Positions 24,515 to 34,045 of a stretch of 64,000 bases of DNA are shown piece after piece. Below the pieces are notes generated by a model. The model searched no databases, had not been told where the DNA came from, and saw nothing but the letters and a program-made list of their open reading frames with translations. The stretch's first letter is position 1; each line of letters opens with the position of its first letter. Source of the DNA: an uncultured Elusimicrobiales bacterium (lineage in GTDB: Bacteria; Elusimicrobiota; Elusimicrobia; Elusimicrobiales; Elusimicrobiaceae); the NCBI GenBank assembly GCA_944324115.1, contig CALUVB010000016.1:1-64000 (forward strand), in the 5' to 3' direction. The position numbers and the translations under genes are program-made.

Positions 24515-26245
24515 ATGAAAATGAAATTATCCAACTATTATGTACCCACATTAAAAGAAGCGCCCAAAGACGCCGATAATTTATCCGCCAAATTGATGAT
24601 TCGCGCCGGACTAATCCGCAAGCTGGGCAGCGGACTGTATGAATGGCTGCCGCTGGGCTTAAAAGTGCTTAAAAAGGTGGAAAACATTGTGCGCGAAGAA
24701 ATGGACCGCGCCGGTGCATGCGAAGTATGGCTGCCGGTGGTGCAGCCTAAAGAGCTGTGGCAGGAAACGGGCCGTTGGGAACACTTTGGAGACCAGCTGC
24801 TTAAAATAGAGGACCGAAAAAAAGCCGAATTTTGCGTTTCCCCCACCGCCGAAGAAGTCATCACCGACCTGGCCCGCAAAGATATTTCTTCTTATAAACA
24901 GTTGCCGGTATGCCTCTATCAGTTCGGCACCAAATTCCGCGATGAAATCCGCCCGCGCTTTGGCGTGATGCGCGCGCGCGAATTTTACATGAAAGACGCC
25001 TATTCTTTCTGCGCTACAGACGAACAAGCCACCGACTGGTACCAGCGCATGTATGACGCTTATACCCGCGTGTTTACGCGCTGCGGATTTAAATTTAAAG
25101 CCGTGGAAGCAGACACCGGCGCCATAGGCGGCAACTTCTCGCATGAATTTATGGTATTGGCAGACAATGGCGAAGACGCTATTGCCGACTGTCCTGCCTG
25201 CGGCTACGCCGCTAATACGGAAAAAGCCGCCATCAAAGCGCCAGAATTTACCATCAATGAAGCGGATTTTAAACCAATGGAAAAACGCCCCACCCCCAAA
25301 GCCTACACTGTAGAAGACGTAGCCAACATGTTGAACGTCGGTACGGACAAGCTGATTAAACTTTTGGTGTTTACCGCCGACGGAGAGCCCGTAGTGGCTT
25401 TGGTACGCGGCGACCATGAACTCAACGAACCCAAACTGCGCGCACTGCTTAAATGCACCGAGCTGGAAAAAGCCAGTGAAGAAGTGTACACGCAGGTGAC
25501 AGGCTCCCCGGTGGGCTTTGCGGGGCCACAGGGCTTGAAAGCCAGAAACCCCAAAATCAAAATTTTGGCAGACAATTACGTCAAAGGCGTAGTCAACGGC
25601 GTAGCCGGAGGCAATGAAACTGACGTGCACGTCATTAACGTCAATCCGTCGCGCGATATAGAAGTGGATTCTTACTGCGATTTAAAAATCGCTTCTGAAG
25701 GCGATTGCTGCGCCAAATGCGGTGCCCAGTTTCACTTTACCCGCGGGATAGAAGTGGGACACATTTTTAAACTGGGTACTAAATATTCCGCAGCAATGAA
25801 AGCTGAATTTTTAGATGAGAAACAAAAGGCCAACCCGTTTATCATGGGCTGCTACGGCATCGGAATCAGCCGCGTAGTGGCGGCCGCCATAGAGCAAAGC
25901 CATGACGATAACGGCATTATCTGGCCCGAGCCGATTGCCCCCTTTGACATCTCATTGGTCGCTATTGACTACGACACTAACCTTGACGTCAAAAAAGCCA
26001 CTGACGATATGAACTCCCGGCTGGAGGCGGCTGGCCTTACCGTACTGCTTGACGACCGAGACGAACGCCCGGGCGTCAAGTTTAAAGACGCCGATTTAAT
26101 GGGTCTGCCGCACCGAGTGGTCATCAGCAGCCGTACGGTAAAAGACGGGCAGTTTGAATATAAACGCCGCGCAGACAAAGAGGCCGTACGCAAGGACCTC
26201 ACGCAAGTGGATTCTTTTATAAAAACATTACAAAACAAACACTAA
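24515..26245 (+). CDS. proS: Prolyl-tRNA synthetase
   Basis: A class II aminoacyl-tRNA synthetase that charges tRNA-Pro. The 576-residue protein is the bacterial type with the editing (INS) domain inserted between motifs 2 and 3. Motif 1 is near GAGACEVWLPV-like VREEMDRAGACEVWLP, motif 2 is FRDEIRPRFGVMRAREFYMKD (split around RPRFG), the INS domain is about residues 230-390, and motif 3 is GCYGIGISRVVAAAIEQ. The anticodon domain ends the protein. It is the last gene of the cdsA operon, 54 nt after ispG. Confidence 0.97.
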   Translation: MKMKLSNYYVPTLKEAPKDADNLSAKLMIRAGLIRKLGSGLYEWLPLGLKVLKKVENIVREEMDRAGACEVWLPVVQPKELWQETGRWEHFGDQLLKIEDRKKAEFCVSPTAEEVITDLARKDISSYKQLPVCLYQFGTKFRDEIRPRFGVMRAREFYMKDAYSFCATDEQATDWYQRMYDAYTRVFTRCGFKFKAVEADTGAIGGNFSHEFMVLADNGEDAIADCPACGYAANTEKAAIKAPEFTINEADFKPMEKRPTPKAYTVEDVANMLNVGTDKLIKLLVFTADGEPVVALVRGDHELNEPKLRALLKCTELEKASEEVYTQVTGSPVGFAGPQGLKARNPKIKILADNYVKGVVNGVAGGNETDVHVINVNPSRDIEVDSYCDLKIASEGDCCAKCGAQFHFTRGIEVGHIFKLGTKYSAAMKAEFLDEKQKANPFIMGCYGIGISRVVAAAIEQSHDDNGIIWPEPIAPFDISLVAIDYDTNLDVKKATDDMNSRLEAAGLTVLLDDRDERPGVKFKDADLMGLPHRVVISSRTVKDGQFEYKRRADKEAVRKDLTQVDSFIKTLQNKH

Positions 26246-26281
26246 ATAAAAGAAGCCTTTTGACAGAAGTTTACCTGTCTC

Positions 26282-26308
26282 AAAAACCCCGGCTTGACCG
26301 GGGTTTTA
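26282..26308. terminator. Bidirectional terminator, proS and pilin
   Basis: Stem CCCCGG/CCGGGG (26287-26292 with 26298-26303) flanked by A5 on the left and T4 on the right. It can stop proS on the plus strand and the converging pilin on the minus strand. Confidence 0.85.
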
Positions 26309-26354
26309 TATATAAAAATCCTCTCTACTCGCAGACATAAGGATAGGGAACAAG

Positions 26355-26858
26355 CTATAATTCACACTGTCCCTGCCCGCACAACCTCTTACAAGTAGCG
26401 TCTCCGTCATCGTCTGCACAATGAAAAACTAAATTATCATCTCCCCAAGAAGGGCCAAATATATAATAAGGCCAACTTTCACTCAAACGAACTGCCCACG
26501 CATTTTCCCCATCTGTATTATACTCCCAATCCTTCGTACGAAACGCCGGGAAAGAGCTGGAGCTCTCAGCCCCCGAAGTAAGCGCTTTTCCACCTGTATC
26601 CAAATAATTTTCCAATAACCATTCCGAACACACCGTTCCTCCTGCTTCTACAGAAGAGTCCCCCGTCTCCATCACACATAGGCGGTGTAAATCATAAATA
26701 TGACGCAACATGATTTTAGCTTCAGCCGTTCGGGATTTCTCTACCGCTTTCTCATAGCGAGGCAATGCCACCGCCGCCAATATGCCGATTATCAGCACCA
26801 CTACCAATAGTTCAATAAGTGTAAAACCGCCTATTTTGCCCGTAGAATGATTTGCCAT
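26355..26858 (-). CDS. Type IV pilin-like protein (second tandem pair, copy 1)
   Basis: A 167-residue pilin with a short leader MANHSTGKIGG and then FTLIELLVVVLIIG. Cys residues occur at LCVMETG, TVCSEW, FHCADD and the end CKRLCGQGQCEL, a variant of the CKSLGG signature. The ATG follows an AGAGG site, so this copy is translated with a leader RNA, unlike the MRKIYQK-type pilins. The leader, helix and promoter are almost identical to the neighbour at 26994-27488, while the C-terminal regions differ strongly. Confidence 0.92.
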   Translation of the reverse strand: MANHSTGKIGGFTLIELLVVVLIIGILAAVALPRYEKAVEKSRTAEAKIMLRHIYDLHRLCVMETGDSSVEAGGTVCSEWLLENYLDTGGKALTSGAESSSSFPAFRTKDWEYNTDGENAWAVRLSESWPYYIFGPSWGDDNLVFHCADDDGDATCKRLCGQGQCEL

Positions 26859-26874
26859 ATCCAGACCTCTTTTT

Positions 26875-26924
26875 GATACATTTTATCTTCTGATAAAATG
26901 TATCAAAAAAAAAAAACAATGCAA
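26875..26924 (-). promoter_or_regulatory. Pilin promoter with T12 spacer and 30-bp palindrome
   Basis: TTGCAT (26924-26919), spacer TG-T12-GA (16 nt), TACATT (26902-26897). The palindrome 26875-26904 has perfect 13-bp arms (GATACATTTTATC and its complement) with a 4-nt loop. The ATG lies 38 nt downstream of the -10 behind an AGAGG site, so here the palindrome is not constrained by coding. Confidence 0.72.
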
Positions 26925-26943
26925 GGCTTCTTAAACAACAGAG

Positions 26944-26978
26944 AAAACCCCCGCTCACAAAGCGGGGGTTTCTTTTTT
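26944..26978. terminator. Terminator between tandem pilins
   Basis: A 10-bp stem AACCCCCGCT/AGCGGGGGTT (26946-26955 with 26961-26970), T-rich on both outward sides. It separates the two pilin units. Confidence 0.85.
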
Positions 26979-26993
26979 ACCAAACTAAAAATA

Positions 26994-27488
26994 TCACTCA
27001 AAACCCATACTTTCACAAAGCCCTTCTATCTGACTGGAACAAGCCGTTTTGCCGGGTGAGTCGGAATGGTCTAACCAAATTTTGTAAGTTGTTTGAGATG
27101 ATAATTCGGCACTATCTAAGCCTCTGCCATTATTTTCTAAACCATGGGTATCATAAAACAACAGATTTTTCGTACTACCTGCAAATATATCTACCGCAAA
27201 ATTATCACACCACAACATATAATAACTAATGGAGGACTGATCACAGCCCGGATATTCTATATCCAGCTCATTCCAGAATTTAGGATATGTTCCGTTTGCC
27301 ATATAGTAAACCTCCATAGCGTCTTTTAAAGATTTCCCCGCCATGATAAGATTTAGATAACGGGACTTTGCCACCGCTTTTTCATACTGAGGTAATGCCA
27401 CCGCCGCCAATATGCCGATTATCAGCACCACTACCAATAGTTCAATAAGTGTAAAACCGCCTATTTTGCCCGTAGGACGATTTGCCAT
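26994..27488 (-). CDS. Type IV pilin-like protein (second tandem pair, copy 2)
   Basis: A 164-residue pilin whose leader (MANRPTGKIGG) and helix match the preceding copy. The helix is followed by YEKAVAKSRYLNLIMAGKSL and a body with three Cys pairs, ending CESMGFE, a short form of the shared C-terminal signature. An AGAGG Shine-Dalgarno precedes the ATG. Its promoter differs from the tandem copy only in tract length (T13 rather than T12) near the boxes. Confidence 0.92.
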   Translation of the reverse strand: MANRPTGKIGGFTLIELLVVVLIIGILAAVALPQYEKAVAKSRYLNLIMAGKSLKDAMEVYYMANGTYPKFWNELDIEYPGCDQSSISYYMLWCDNFAVDIFAGSTKNLLFYDTHGLENNGRGLDSAELSSQTTYKIWLDHSDSPGKTACSSQIEGLCESMGFE

Positions 27489-27504
27489 ATCCAGACCTCT
27501 TTTT

Positions 27505-27555
27505 GATACATTTTATCTTCTGATAAAATGTATCAAAAAAAAAAAAACAATGCAA
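27505..27555 (-). promoter_or_regulatory. Pilin promoter with T13 spacer and 30-bp palindrome
   Basis: TTGCAT (27555-27550), spacer TG-T13-GA (17 nt), TACATT; the palindrome 27505-27534 is identical to that at 26875-26904. The one-base difference in the T tract between two otherwise matching copies is direct evidence that the tract changes length. Confidence 0.74.
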
Positions 27556-27648
27556 GGCTTTCTTGCTTCTGACGGCCCGCAAACCCCTCCTGCTGTCTTT
27601 CTTTGCGCAAGCCCTGCAAAACAGTATCACAAAAAGCGGAAAGTTTTA

Positions 27649-27654
27649 TATAAT
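27649..27654 (+). promoter_or_regulatory. -10 box of rpsU-dnaG-rpoD
   Basis: A consensus TATAAT 47 nt before the rpsU ATG, followed by an AT-rich leader and a normal ribosome site (AGAAGGTGG, 27681-27689). Confidence 0.5.
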
Positions 27655-27700
27655 ATATGTACTGATTTTTTGCTGGTAACAGAAGGTGGTGAAAAAGTTA

Positions 27701-27895
27701 ATGGTTTTTGTGAAAGTCAGAGACGCTGAACACCTGGAAGAAGCTCTCAAACGCTTCAAACGCGAATGTGAAAAAAATGGCATTCTCAAGGAAATTAAAC
27801 GCCGCGAGACCTACATGCCGCCCAGCGTGAAGCGCAAAATCAAATCGCAGGAAGCGCAAAGACGCGCCCGCCGCACCAAACGCCGGCGCTATTAA
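27701..27895 (+). CDS. rpsU: 30S ribosomal protein bS21
   Basis: A 64-residue, very basic bS21 that helps mRNA base-pair with the 16S 3' end. MVFVKVRDAEHLEEALKRFK aligns with the E. coli start (VIKVRE, ALRRFKR), followed by CEKNGILKEIKRRE and an Arg-rich tail. I chose the ATG at 27701 by that alignment and by AGAAGGTGG upstream; a GTG at 27686 would add five residues. First gene of rpsU-dnaG-rpoD, the classical macromolecular synthesis operon. Retention of bS21 agrees with SD-dependent genes coexisting with leaderless ones. Confidence 0.95.
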   Translation: MVFVKVRDAEHLEEALKRFKRECEKNGILKEIKRRETYMPPSVKRKIKSQEAQRRARRTKRRRY

Positions 27896-28011
27896 TACAA
27901 GCAGTTTTTGAGGCAATAGTCCAAGGGGAACCGAGGGCTATTGCCTTCTTTGCCCTGTGCGCGCGGGCGCATACGCGCGTACGACACATTGACGGAGAAA
28001 TGGGATAAACT

Positions 28012-29769
28012 ATGCAGGAAAATCTGGCTGAAAAAATTAAGCAGCGCATAGACATTGTAGAGTTTGTACGCCAGTATGTACCGCATTTAAAAAAAGCCGG
28101 GAAAACATGGAAATCCTGCTGTCCGTTTCATAAAGAAAAAACTCCCTCTTTTACCGTAGATGGAGAGAAGGGCCTGTATTATTGTTTTGGCTGTCAGGAA
28201 GGGGGTGATGTTTTTGACTTCCTGATGAAAATTGAAAATTTATCTTTTAATGAAGCCGTGCGAAAATTAGCGGAAATGACTGGGGTGGAATATAAACCGC
28301 GCGGCGGTTTTTCTGCGGCGGAACAACAGCGCATCACTGCCCGGAAAACCCTGGATTTCGCCAAAATGTTTTATCATAAAAATCTAATGGGAGCTGGCGG
28401 GGAATCCGTACGCGGCTATATCAAAAGCCGCGGCTTAACCAAAGAGACTGTACAAAAATTTGAGTTGGGCTTTGCAAAAAATGAGCCTACCTCCTTGTGC
28501 AAAGAAGCGCAAGCCTCCCATTTTTCTGCCCAACAGCTTAAAGAAGCCGGTTTATGCGTACAAACAGCTTATGGAGCGCGGGATTATTTCCGCGGCCGGC
28601 TGATGTTCCCCATTATTAACCAACGCGGGGAAACTATTGGTTTTGGCGGACGTATTTTGGAAGAAGGGGAGCCGAAATATTTAAATTCTCCTGAAACGTC
28701 AGTCTTTAGCAAAAGCCAAGTGCTCTACGGGCTGAATTTTGCCGGGCCGGCTATCCGCAAAGCGGGGCGCAGCATACTTTTGGAAGGGTACATGGACGTG
28801 ATTGCCTGTCACCAGGCGGGCTTTGAAAACGCAGTTGCGCCGCTGGGCACCAGTTTGACGCCCGAACACGGAAAACTGTTAAAACGCTACAGTGATAATG
28901 TAGTGGTACTCTTTGACCCTGACGCAGCCGGAATCAAAGCCGCTTTACGGGGGGCTTTGATACTTATTGAGCAAGGATTGTTTGTCAAAGTGGCGTCTTT
29001 GTCAGAAGGGCTGGATCCAGACGAATATATTGCCCAATATGGAAAAGAAAAATTCGAAGCGGTATTGGACCATGCCCAGGATCTAATTGCGTTTCATACG
29101 CGGCTGCAAATGGATTTATATCCTCAGCCATTACAGCCGCAGGCTAAAACCGCCATTATTAATGAGCTGACGGAAACCTTACTCAAACAGCCGGATCCCA
29201 TTGTTCGCCGGGAATGGGTAAAATATGTGGCGGAACAAACCGGCGTTGATGAGATACTTGTTTTGGAGCGGGTGCGTGAAAGGGAAAAAGCCGCCAGCCG
29301 CTTCCAGCAGCGTTTCCAAACGTTAAAAACAGCCTCTCAGCCTCATAAAACGGAAGAAGCGTTTCATGCGGCGGAGGAAAATTTAGTAGCTTGGCTGCTG
29401 CGTTTTCCAATGTATGCGCAACAGGGGCAGCCAGTAGCCGCCCAGTTTGACAGCCGTGCGTTGGCTCAATTGCTGCAAGCAGTGTGCCAAGCCGCAGCCG
29501 AAAATCCGGCCCCGGAAGGTTTTGTGGACCGGGTATGTGCATTGGCTCCCCAGCATGCTAAACTGGCCATACGGCTGTATATGAGCGAACTGCCTAAAGA
29601 TTTTCAGGCGCAGCGGGATATCGCTTCCTGCTACAAAGCAGTGGAAAAGGAAGCTCTCCAGCGCCAACTGGCCGCCATACGCCAGCAAATTAAGACCGCC
29701 GGGACAGGAAATGTACCGGCCCAATTACTGCAACAAATGCTTCAATTGCAAAACAAATTAAAAAATTAG
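28012..29769 (+). CDS. dnaG: DNA primase
   Basis: DnaG makes RNA primers at the replication fork. The 585-residue protein starts with a CHC2 zinc finger (Cys37, His40, Cys58, Cys61), then the RNA polymerase domain with Toprim motifs EGYMDVIA and FDPDAAG (about residues 255-310), and a helical C-terminal region expected to bind DnaB helicase. A GGAG-containing site lies before the ATG. It is the middle gene of the rpsU-dnaG-rpoD operon, 116 nt after rpsU. Confidence 0.97.
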   Translation: MQENLAEKIKQRIDIVEFVRQYVPHLKKAGKTWKSCCPFHKEKTPSFTVDGEKGLYYCFGCQEGGDVFDFLMKIENLSFNEAVRKLAEMTGVEYKPRGGFSAAEQQRITARKTLDFAKMFYHKNLMGAGGESVRGYIKSRGLTKETVQKFELGFAKNEPTSLCKEAQASHFSAQQLKEAGLCVQTAYGARDYFRGRLMFPIINQRGETIGFGGRILEEGEPKYLNSPETSVFSKSQVLYGLNFAGPAIRKAGRSILLEGYMDVIACHQAGFENAVAPLGTSLTPEHGKLLKRYSDNVVVLFDPDAAGIKAALRGALILIEQGLFVKVASLSEGLDPDEYIAQYGKEKFEAVLDHAQDLIAFHTRLQMDLYPQPLQPQAKTAIINELTETLLKQPDPIVRREWVKYVAEQTGVDEILVLERVREREKAASRFQQRFQTLKTASQPHKTEEAFHAAEENLVAWLLRFPMYAQQGQPVAAQFDSRALAQLLQAVCQAAAENPAPEGFVDRVCALAPQHAKLAIRLYMSELPKDFQAQRDIASCYKAVEKEALQRQLAAIRQQIKTAGTGNVPAQLLQQMLQLQNKLKN

Positions 29770-29789
29770 CGGAAAAGAGGTACAACCAA

Positions 29790-31505
29790 ATGGCAAATCC
29801 GGGAAATAAAGCTTTGAAAGAATTGGTGGAAGCGGGGAAAGAAAGCGGCATGCTGTCGCTGGAAGAAATTAACCGTTCTTTAACTTCCAATTCCATGAGT
29901 GCCGAAGATATTGACGGCTTGATGGGCACATTGGAAGACATGGGAATCCAAGTAGTAGATGACAAAAAAATAAAAGCCGCCTCTCTGGCGGACAAAGAAG
30001 TATATACTGATGAATGGGCCTCCGCCAATCCGGACATCTCCAACTCCATACGCATGTACCTCTCGGAAATGGGCAAAGTGCCCCTGCTTACCAGAGACGA
30101 AGAGATCACGCTGGCCCGTAATATCCGCGAACGGGAAAAAGAGCTTCGCAAATTGGTATTGGAATCCCCCATTACCATGCGTGAAATTTGCAATTGGGAA
30201 GAACTGGTGGACCAAGAAGAAATGACCACCAAAGAGCTCATGCCCCGCGGCAAACGCACAACACGCGAACTGAACAATATGCGCAAAAAGCTTAAAGAGG
30301 CGGCGCAGTTTATCGGCAAACGTGAACAGGAAATTACCAAACTAATGAAAGAGCTGCGCGAAGGAAATTTATCCGACAAAAAACGCAATCACCATATTGA
30401 GCTGTTGGAAGAAAAACAGAAAGAAGTGGTAGCGCGCATTATTAAGCTTAATTTGAACCAAAACAAAATCAAACGTTTGACCAACAAAATCAAAAACCTT
30501 GCCGACCGCTTAAACGAAACCCGCAGCGACATAGAACGTTTTGACTCGTATTTTGGCCCGTATGCCGACGTAAAGAAACTGGTTAATGCGTTCAAAAACA
30601 AAAAAATAACCGAAAAGGAATTTAAAAAGAAAACCAAATTTACCTTAGAGGAACTGGAACGGGCATTGGCTAACATTGAATCGGTGCGGGCACGTCATGA
30701 GCGTATGGTGGAATCGCTGCCGATGACAGAAAAAGAGTTTCTCTCTTTTAATGACCGCATCGTCTTCTTTGAGGATATGATTTTGCAGGATAAATTAAAA
30801 CTCATCAAGGCCAACCTGCGCTTGGTGGTGTCCATCGCTAAGAAACATGTCAATTCCAATTTAGAGCTTTCCGACTTGATTCAAGAAGGCGGCTTGGGAT
30901 TGATGAAAGCCGTGGAAAAATTTGAGTATAAGCGCGGCTTTAAATTCTCCACCTATGCTACCTGGTGGATACGCCAAAGCATCAACCGCGCCATTGCCGA
31001 CCAGGCCAATACCATTCGTATCCCTGTGCACATGAAAGAGTTGGTATCCAAGCTGACAAAAGTAACCAACAAATTCCGTCAAGAACATGGCCGGGAGCCG
31101 ACGCTGGAAGATTATTCCAAAACGCTGCGCCTGTCTATGGAAAAAGTCAAAAGTGTACTAAAAATCATGCAGGATCCGATTTCCCTCTCTACTCCTATCG
31201 GTGAAGACGAGGATTCTAACCTGGAAGATTTTATAGAAGATAAGAATGGACCAAATCCCACCACTTCGGCCGTAGATTTCCTGAGAAAACAAGAAGTGGC
31301 TGACGTTTTGGCCACCTTATCAGAACGGGAGGCCAAAATTATCAGTTTGCGTTTTGGTATAGATTCCGGCTACCCGCGCACTTTGGAAGAAGTAGGCAAA
31401 ATGTTTAACGTCACTCGGGAACGCGTGCGCCAGATTGAAGCCAAAGCTATCCGCAAATTACGCCACCCGACCCGCACCAAAATGTTGAAAGATTATCAAG
31501 AATAG
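29790..31505 (+). CDS. rpoD: RNA polymerase primary sigma factor
   Basis: The housekeeping sigma-70 factor, 571 residues. Region 1.1-like N-terminus (1-75), region 1.2 ([18 protein letters not shown]), a non-conserved charged insert (about 150-310), region 2 ([31 protein letters not shown]), region 3 and region 4 ([19 protein letters not shown]). Intact 2.4, 3.0 and 4.2 fit the TATAAT, TGn-extended -10 and TTGACA-like boxes noted across the window. It lies 20 nt after dnaG. Confidence 0.97.
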   Translation: MANPGNKALKELVEAGKESGMLSLEEINRSLTSNSMSAEDIDGLMGTLEDMGIQVVDDKKIKAASLADKEVYTDEWASANPDISNSIRMYLSEMGKVPLLTRDEEITLARNIREREKELRKLVLESPITMREICNWEELVDQEEMTTKELMPRGKRTTRELNNMRKKLKEAAQFIGKREQEITKLMKELREGNLSDKKRNHHIELLEEKQKEVVARIIKLNLNQNKIKRLTNKIKNLADRLNETRSDIERFDSYFGPYADVKKLVNAFKNKKITEKEFKKKTKFTLEELERALANIESVRARHERMVESLPMTEKEFLSFNDRIVFFEDMILQDKLKLIKANLRLVVSIAKKHVNSNLELSDLIQEGGLGLMKAVEKFEYKRGFKFSTYATWWIRQSINRAIADQANTIRIPVHMKELVSKLTKVTNKFRQEHGREPTLEDYSKTLRLSMEKVKSVLKIMQDPISLSTPIGEDEDSNLEDFIEDKNGPNPTTSAVDFLRKQEVADVLATLSEREAKIISLRFGIDSGYPRTLEEVGKMFNVTRERVRQIEAKAIRKLRHPTRTKMLKDYQE

Positions 31506-31534
31506 TTTTCAGCCTTTGGAAACCCTTCTTTAAA

Positions 31535-31569
31535 TGACAGAGCCCCAGCGTTTGCCTGGGGCTCTGTCA
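31535..31569. terminator. Strong hairpin downstream of rpoD
   Basis: A perfect 14-bp inverted repeat TGACAGAGCCCCAG with a 7-nt loop. No long T-run follows on either strand (ATTTAG and ATTTAAAG), so it may terminate weakly or act as an mRNA end-protecting structure. Confidence 0.65.
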
Positions 31570-31640
31570 TTTAGGAGCAATAAATCAAGAGTCTTTCAAT
31601 AGACCGCAGCACGGGACAACGCGGTCCGGACAACTCTTTC

Positions 31641-33152
31641 CTACGGCATGGATAAATACCAGTTTTTTAATCGTTCTTCTTTTCTCCGATTCGTTTGCTG
31701 CAGCGCCTGCCAAGCTATCTCATCAGCCACAGAAGCTGCAAGTTCTTCGTTGCCGCCGTGGATACACAAAGAAACATGTTCCTTCAAATAACCTACCGTG
31801 CTGGAATTTTGCTTCTTTTGGACACTTGGGGGCAGGGCGGCTGTTTTTTCGCCTCCTTTCCGTTTTATTACCCGTCCCTGCTCATCAAATTCCATGTGTA
31901 GATTAAATGTCGGATTTGACAAATTCCAACCGGATATATAGTGAGCGATTCCCTTTTGACTTCCGTTTTTTACTGACCGGTATCTTTCAAACAAAGAAAC
32001 ATTGCCGTCTTCTCCCACAAACTGCAGCAAAATTTGTCTCTGGCCCTTTTGTTTCGGTTCCAAGTCACGCAATTCCGCCAGCAACACCTCATTATCTTTG
32101 GTTACTAAACGTATTCTTCTGTCATAAACATAAGAATAATAGACCAATTCTCCCCCCTTCCCCTGGCTTAATACCGGCCGGCCGGCTCCGTCTCGCTGCA
32201 ATACCGTTTCCTGCAACGGAGCAGCCAGCAGCGCAGCAGAGTCTTGTTTCATAGGAAATAGCTGGGTATTTACCCGGAGTCCGTTCTGATAGGTTAACAG
32301 ATGCCATAATTCAGACGAATCTGTGGAGAAAATAAAATAAGGGCCCTTCGTGTTGGGCTGACCATAGGAGTAAAATGTCTCTCTGTCAGCGCAAAGGCTG
32401 CGCCAGCCGGTTTCTCCGCCGCGGCTCATGCCGCGGGTCCAATCTATCAGATTAATTAAGCCGTCGGCATCATCACAGCTGATCTCGTGGCCCATATTCA
32501 TCACGCTGCGCTCCGCTGTCTCGGAACTAAATACAGGATGGGAAGCTAGGGCGCGGACCAGAGGATACTGGTCACTCAATCCCAGGGAGTGTCCTATCTC
32601 GTGAAGCCCCACACCTTTTATATTCACTTTTTTGTCTTGAAATAATCGCGTCCAAAAACTGGTCTGCGGCAGAAATATACGAGGAACTCTTTCTTTTCTA
32701 TACATTTGAGACATATAACAGCCAGCACTCCCTCCGCAGAGCTTTTCTATTTCTTTCAACGGAAGAATAAAAAACATAATATCCGCTTCTTCTTTACTGA
32801 CAAACTGTATATCTATTCCCCGCTCCAACAGCGGCAATATATCCTCAAACTCTTTTTCCCGCTTAGCATGCCGGATAAATTGGGCGGTGTCGGAAAACCA
32901 GCGATTATAACTTTGGAAAATCAAGCGCTGATAATCTTTCTGCTGATTTTCCATTTCGTTGCCGTAAATATAAACGCGCACCGGCTCTCCGGCCAGAATT
33001 TGCGCCAGCAAATAATTCTCTCCTACGCCTTCGTCAGTTTGTTGCTCAGAACCCAAAAACCCCTGGTCGTAATCGCTCATAGCACCCCAAGGATCGGCAT
33101 AAAGAAAAACAGACCAACAGCTCATAAATAAAAAAACGATTAGCTTTTTCAT
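31641..33152 (-). CDS. Secreted metzincin-like zinc protease
   Basis: A 503-residue protein with signal peptide (residues 1-19, ending FLYA). The zinc motif HEIGHSLGLSDQY (184-196) followed about 25 residues later by SVMNMG, a metzincin Met-turn, marks a metzincin-type endopeptidase. The third ligand would be Asp, as in snapalysin (M7) where the motif is HExxHxxGxxD. The C-terminal 260 residues are beta-rich by pattern and resemble no domain I know, perhaps substrate binding. The ATG at 33152 follows AAGGA; an upstream GTG at 33173 is less likely. It stands alone. Target and whether it is released are unknown. Confidence 0.85.
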   Translation of the reverse strand: MKKLIVFLFMSCWSVFLYADPWGAMSDYDQGFLGSEQQTDEGVGENYLLAQILAGEPVRVYIYGNEMENQQKDYQRLIFQSYNRWFSDTAQFIRHAKREKEFEDILPLLERGIDIQFVSKEEADIMFFILPLKEIEKLCGGSAGCYMSQMYRKERVPRIFLPQTSFWTRLFQDKKVNIKGVGLHEIGHSLGLSDQYPLVRALASHPVFSSETAERSVMNMGHEISCDDADGLINLIDWTRGMSRGGETGWRSLCADRETFYSYGQPNTKGPYFIFSTDSSELWHLLTYQNGLRVNTQLFPMKQDSAALLAAPLQETVLQRDGAGRPVLSQGKGGELVYYSYVYDRRIRLVTKDNEVLLAELRDLEPKQKGQRQILLQFVGEDGNVSLFERYRSVKNGSQKGIAHYISGWNLSNPTFNLHMEFDEQGRVIKRKGGEKTAALPPSVQKKQNSSTVGYLKEHVSLCIHGGNEELAASVADEIAWQALQQTNRRKEERLKNWYLSMP

Positions 33153-33256
33153 ATTTAATATCCTTAATTTCACCTAACAGTCTATATCTTTAAGTATACC
33201 ACGAAAACGAGAACTCTAAAAGGATAACCTCTTTTAGCCGGAGAATTTGTATATAT

Positions 33257-33286
33257 AAAAAGGGCGCTTTTTCTTCCAAAGCGCCC
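33257..33286 (-). terminator. Terminator of the MscS-like gene
   Basis: A 9-bp stem GGGCGCTTT/AAAGCGCCC (33262-33270 with 33278-33286) flanked by A5 on the left, giving TTTTT on the minus strand after the stop at 33302. Confidence 0.9.
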
Positions 33287-33301
33287 CGAGTAACCTAAAG
33301 T

Positions 33302-33994
33302 TTATTTGTCTTTATGAGTAAGCTCTTGTTCAAATATACCGCGTAGAAATTCCTCCGCCAAGGGTTTGGCTCCCAGCCCCACCGCTATTGCAAACGCCAA
33401 TCCTAACGAGGCCAAAATGACTACCGCCACATTATTGACCAATTGGCTGGCAAAACCCAAATTTTCCACTGCAATCAACGCACAGAAAAATACGACAAAC
33501 ACATAGACCGCGCGGGAAATAAGCACCCCGCCGCGCAAGCCATTGGCTTTGGCAGAGTTTTCAATAATATTCCCCAGCAGTTTACCCAGTAACAATCCCG
33601 CAAACAAAATCAACACCGACACAAATAACGTGGGGATAAACTCCAAAAAGCGGGTAAACAGATCCCGTATAATGGCTAAATGCAATACATCTGCCGCCAA
33701 CACCACGGCATAAAAGATAACAGCCCAAGCCAAGACAAAAGAAATAATATAGGTAGGAGATTTTCCCAAGCCGAAACGCACGCACAATTCATTAATTCCC
33801 AGCTTAGAGGTTTTGTCATCAAAAGATATTTTCCCCAAAAACTTTTTTACATAAGACCCTACAAAACGGGATAAATATAACCCAATCACCAAAATCAAGA
33901 TAGCAATCAGCAAGGCCCCCAATACCCGGCCCGTCTGTTCTGCCAAAGTCAAAAAATGTTCGCTTATGCGCGATGAGATGAGTTCTAGATTCAT
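33302..33994 (-). CDS. Mechanosensitive channel-like membrane protein (TM region only)
   Basis: A 230-residue protein with four to five hydrophobic helices (near residues 22-46, 78-102, 112-145, 158-180 and 185-208). It resembles the conserved TM-helix repeat proteins related to small-conductance mechanosensitive channels; VILASLGLAFAIAVGLGAKPLAEEFLRGI is pore-helix-like (Gly/Ala-rich followed by the K/E-rich bend). The cytosolic beta domain of MscS is absent, and the protein stops 20 residues after the pore-like helix. AGGAGG precedes the ATG. It is divergent from recG, with the two -10 boxes 16 nt apart. Confidence 0.8.
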   Translation of the reverse strand: MNLELISSRISEHFLTLAEQTGRVLGALLIAILILVIGLYLSRFVGSYVKKFLGKISFDDKTSKLGINELCVRFGLGKSPTYIISFVLAWAVIFYAVVLAADVLHLAIIRDLFTRFLEFIPTLFVSVLILFAGLLLGKLLGNIIENSAKANGLRGGVLISRAVYVFVVFFCALIAVENLGFASQLVNNVAVVILASLGLAFAIAVGLGAKPLAEEFLRGIFEQELTHKDK

Positions 33995-34011
33995 AGCGCC
34001 TCCTTTTTTTC

Positions 34012-34039
34012 ATTGTAGCAAAATTTAAATTGCTAAAAT
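34012..34039. promoter_or_regulatory. Back-to-back extended -10 promoters, MscS-like gene and recG
   Basis: Minus strand: TGC-TACAAT (34020-34012), 17 nt before its ATG with an AGGAGG between. Plus strand: TGC-TAAAAT (34031-34039), 6 nt before the recG ATG with no ribosome site. The pair shows leadered and leaderless starts side by side. Confidence 0.55.
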
Positions 34040-34045
34040 AGACAT

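Noticed and set aside
24659-25630. Long minus-strand frame (323 codons) opposite proS
   Set aside because: Its length follows from codon bias of proS; no motifs, no ribosome site.
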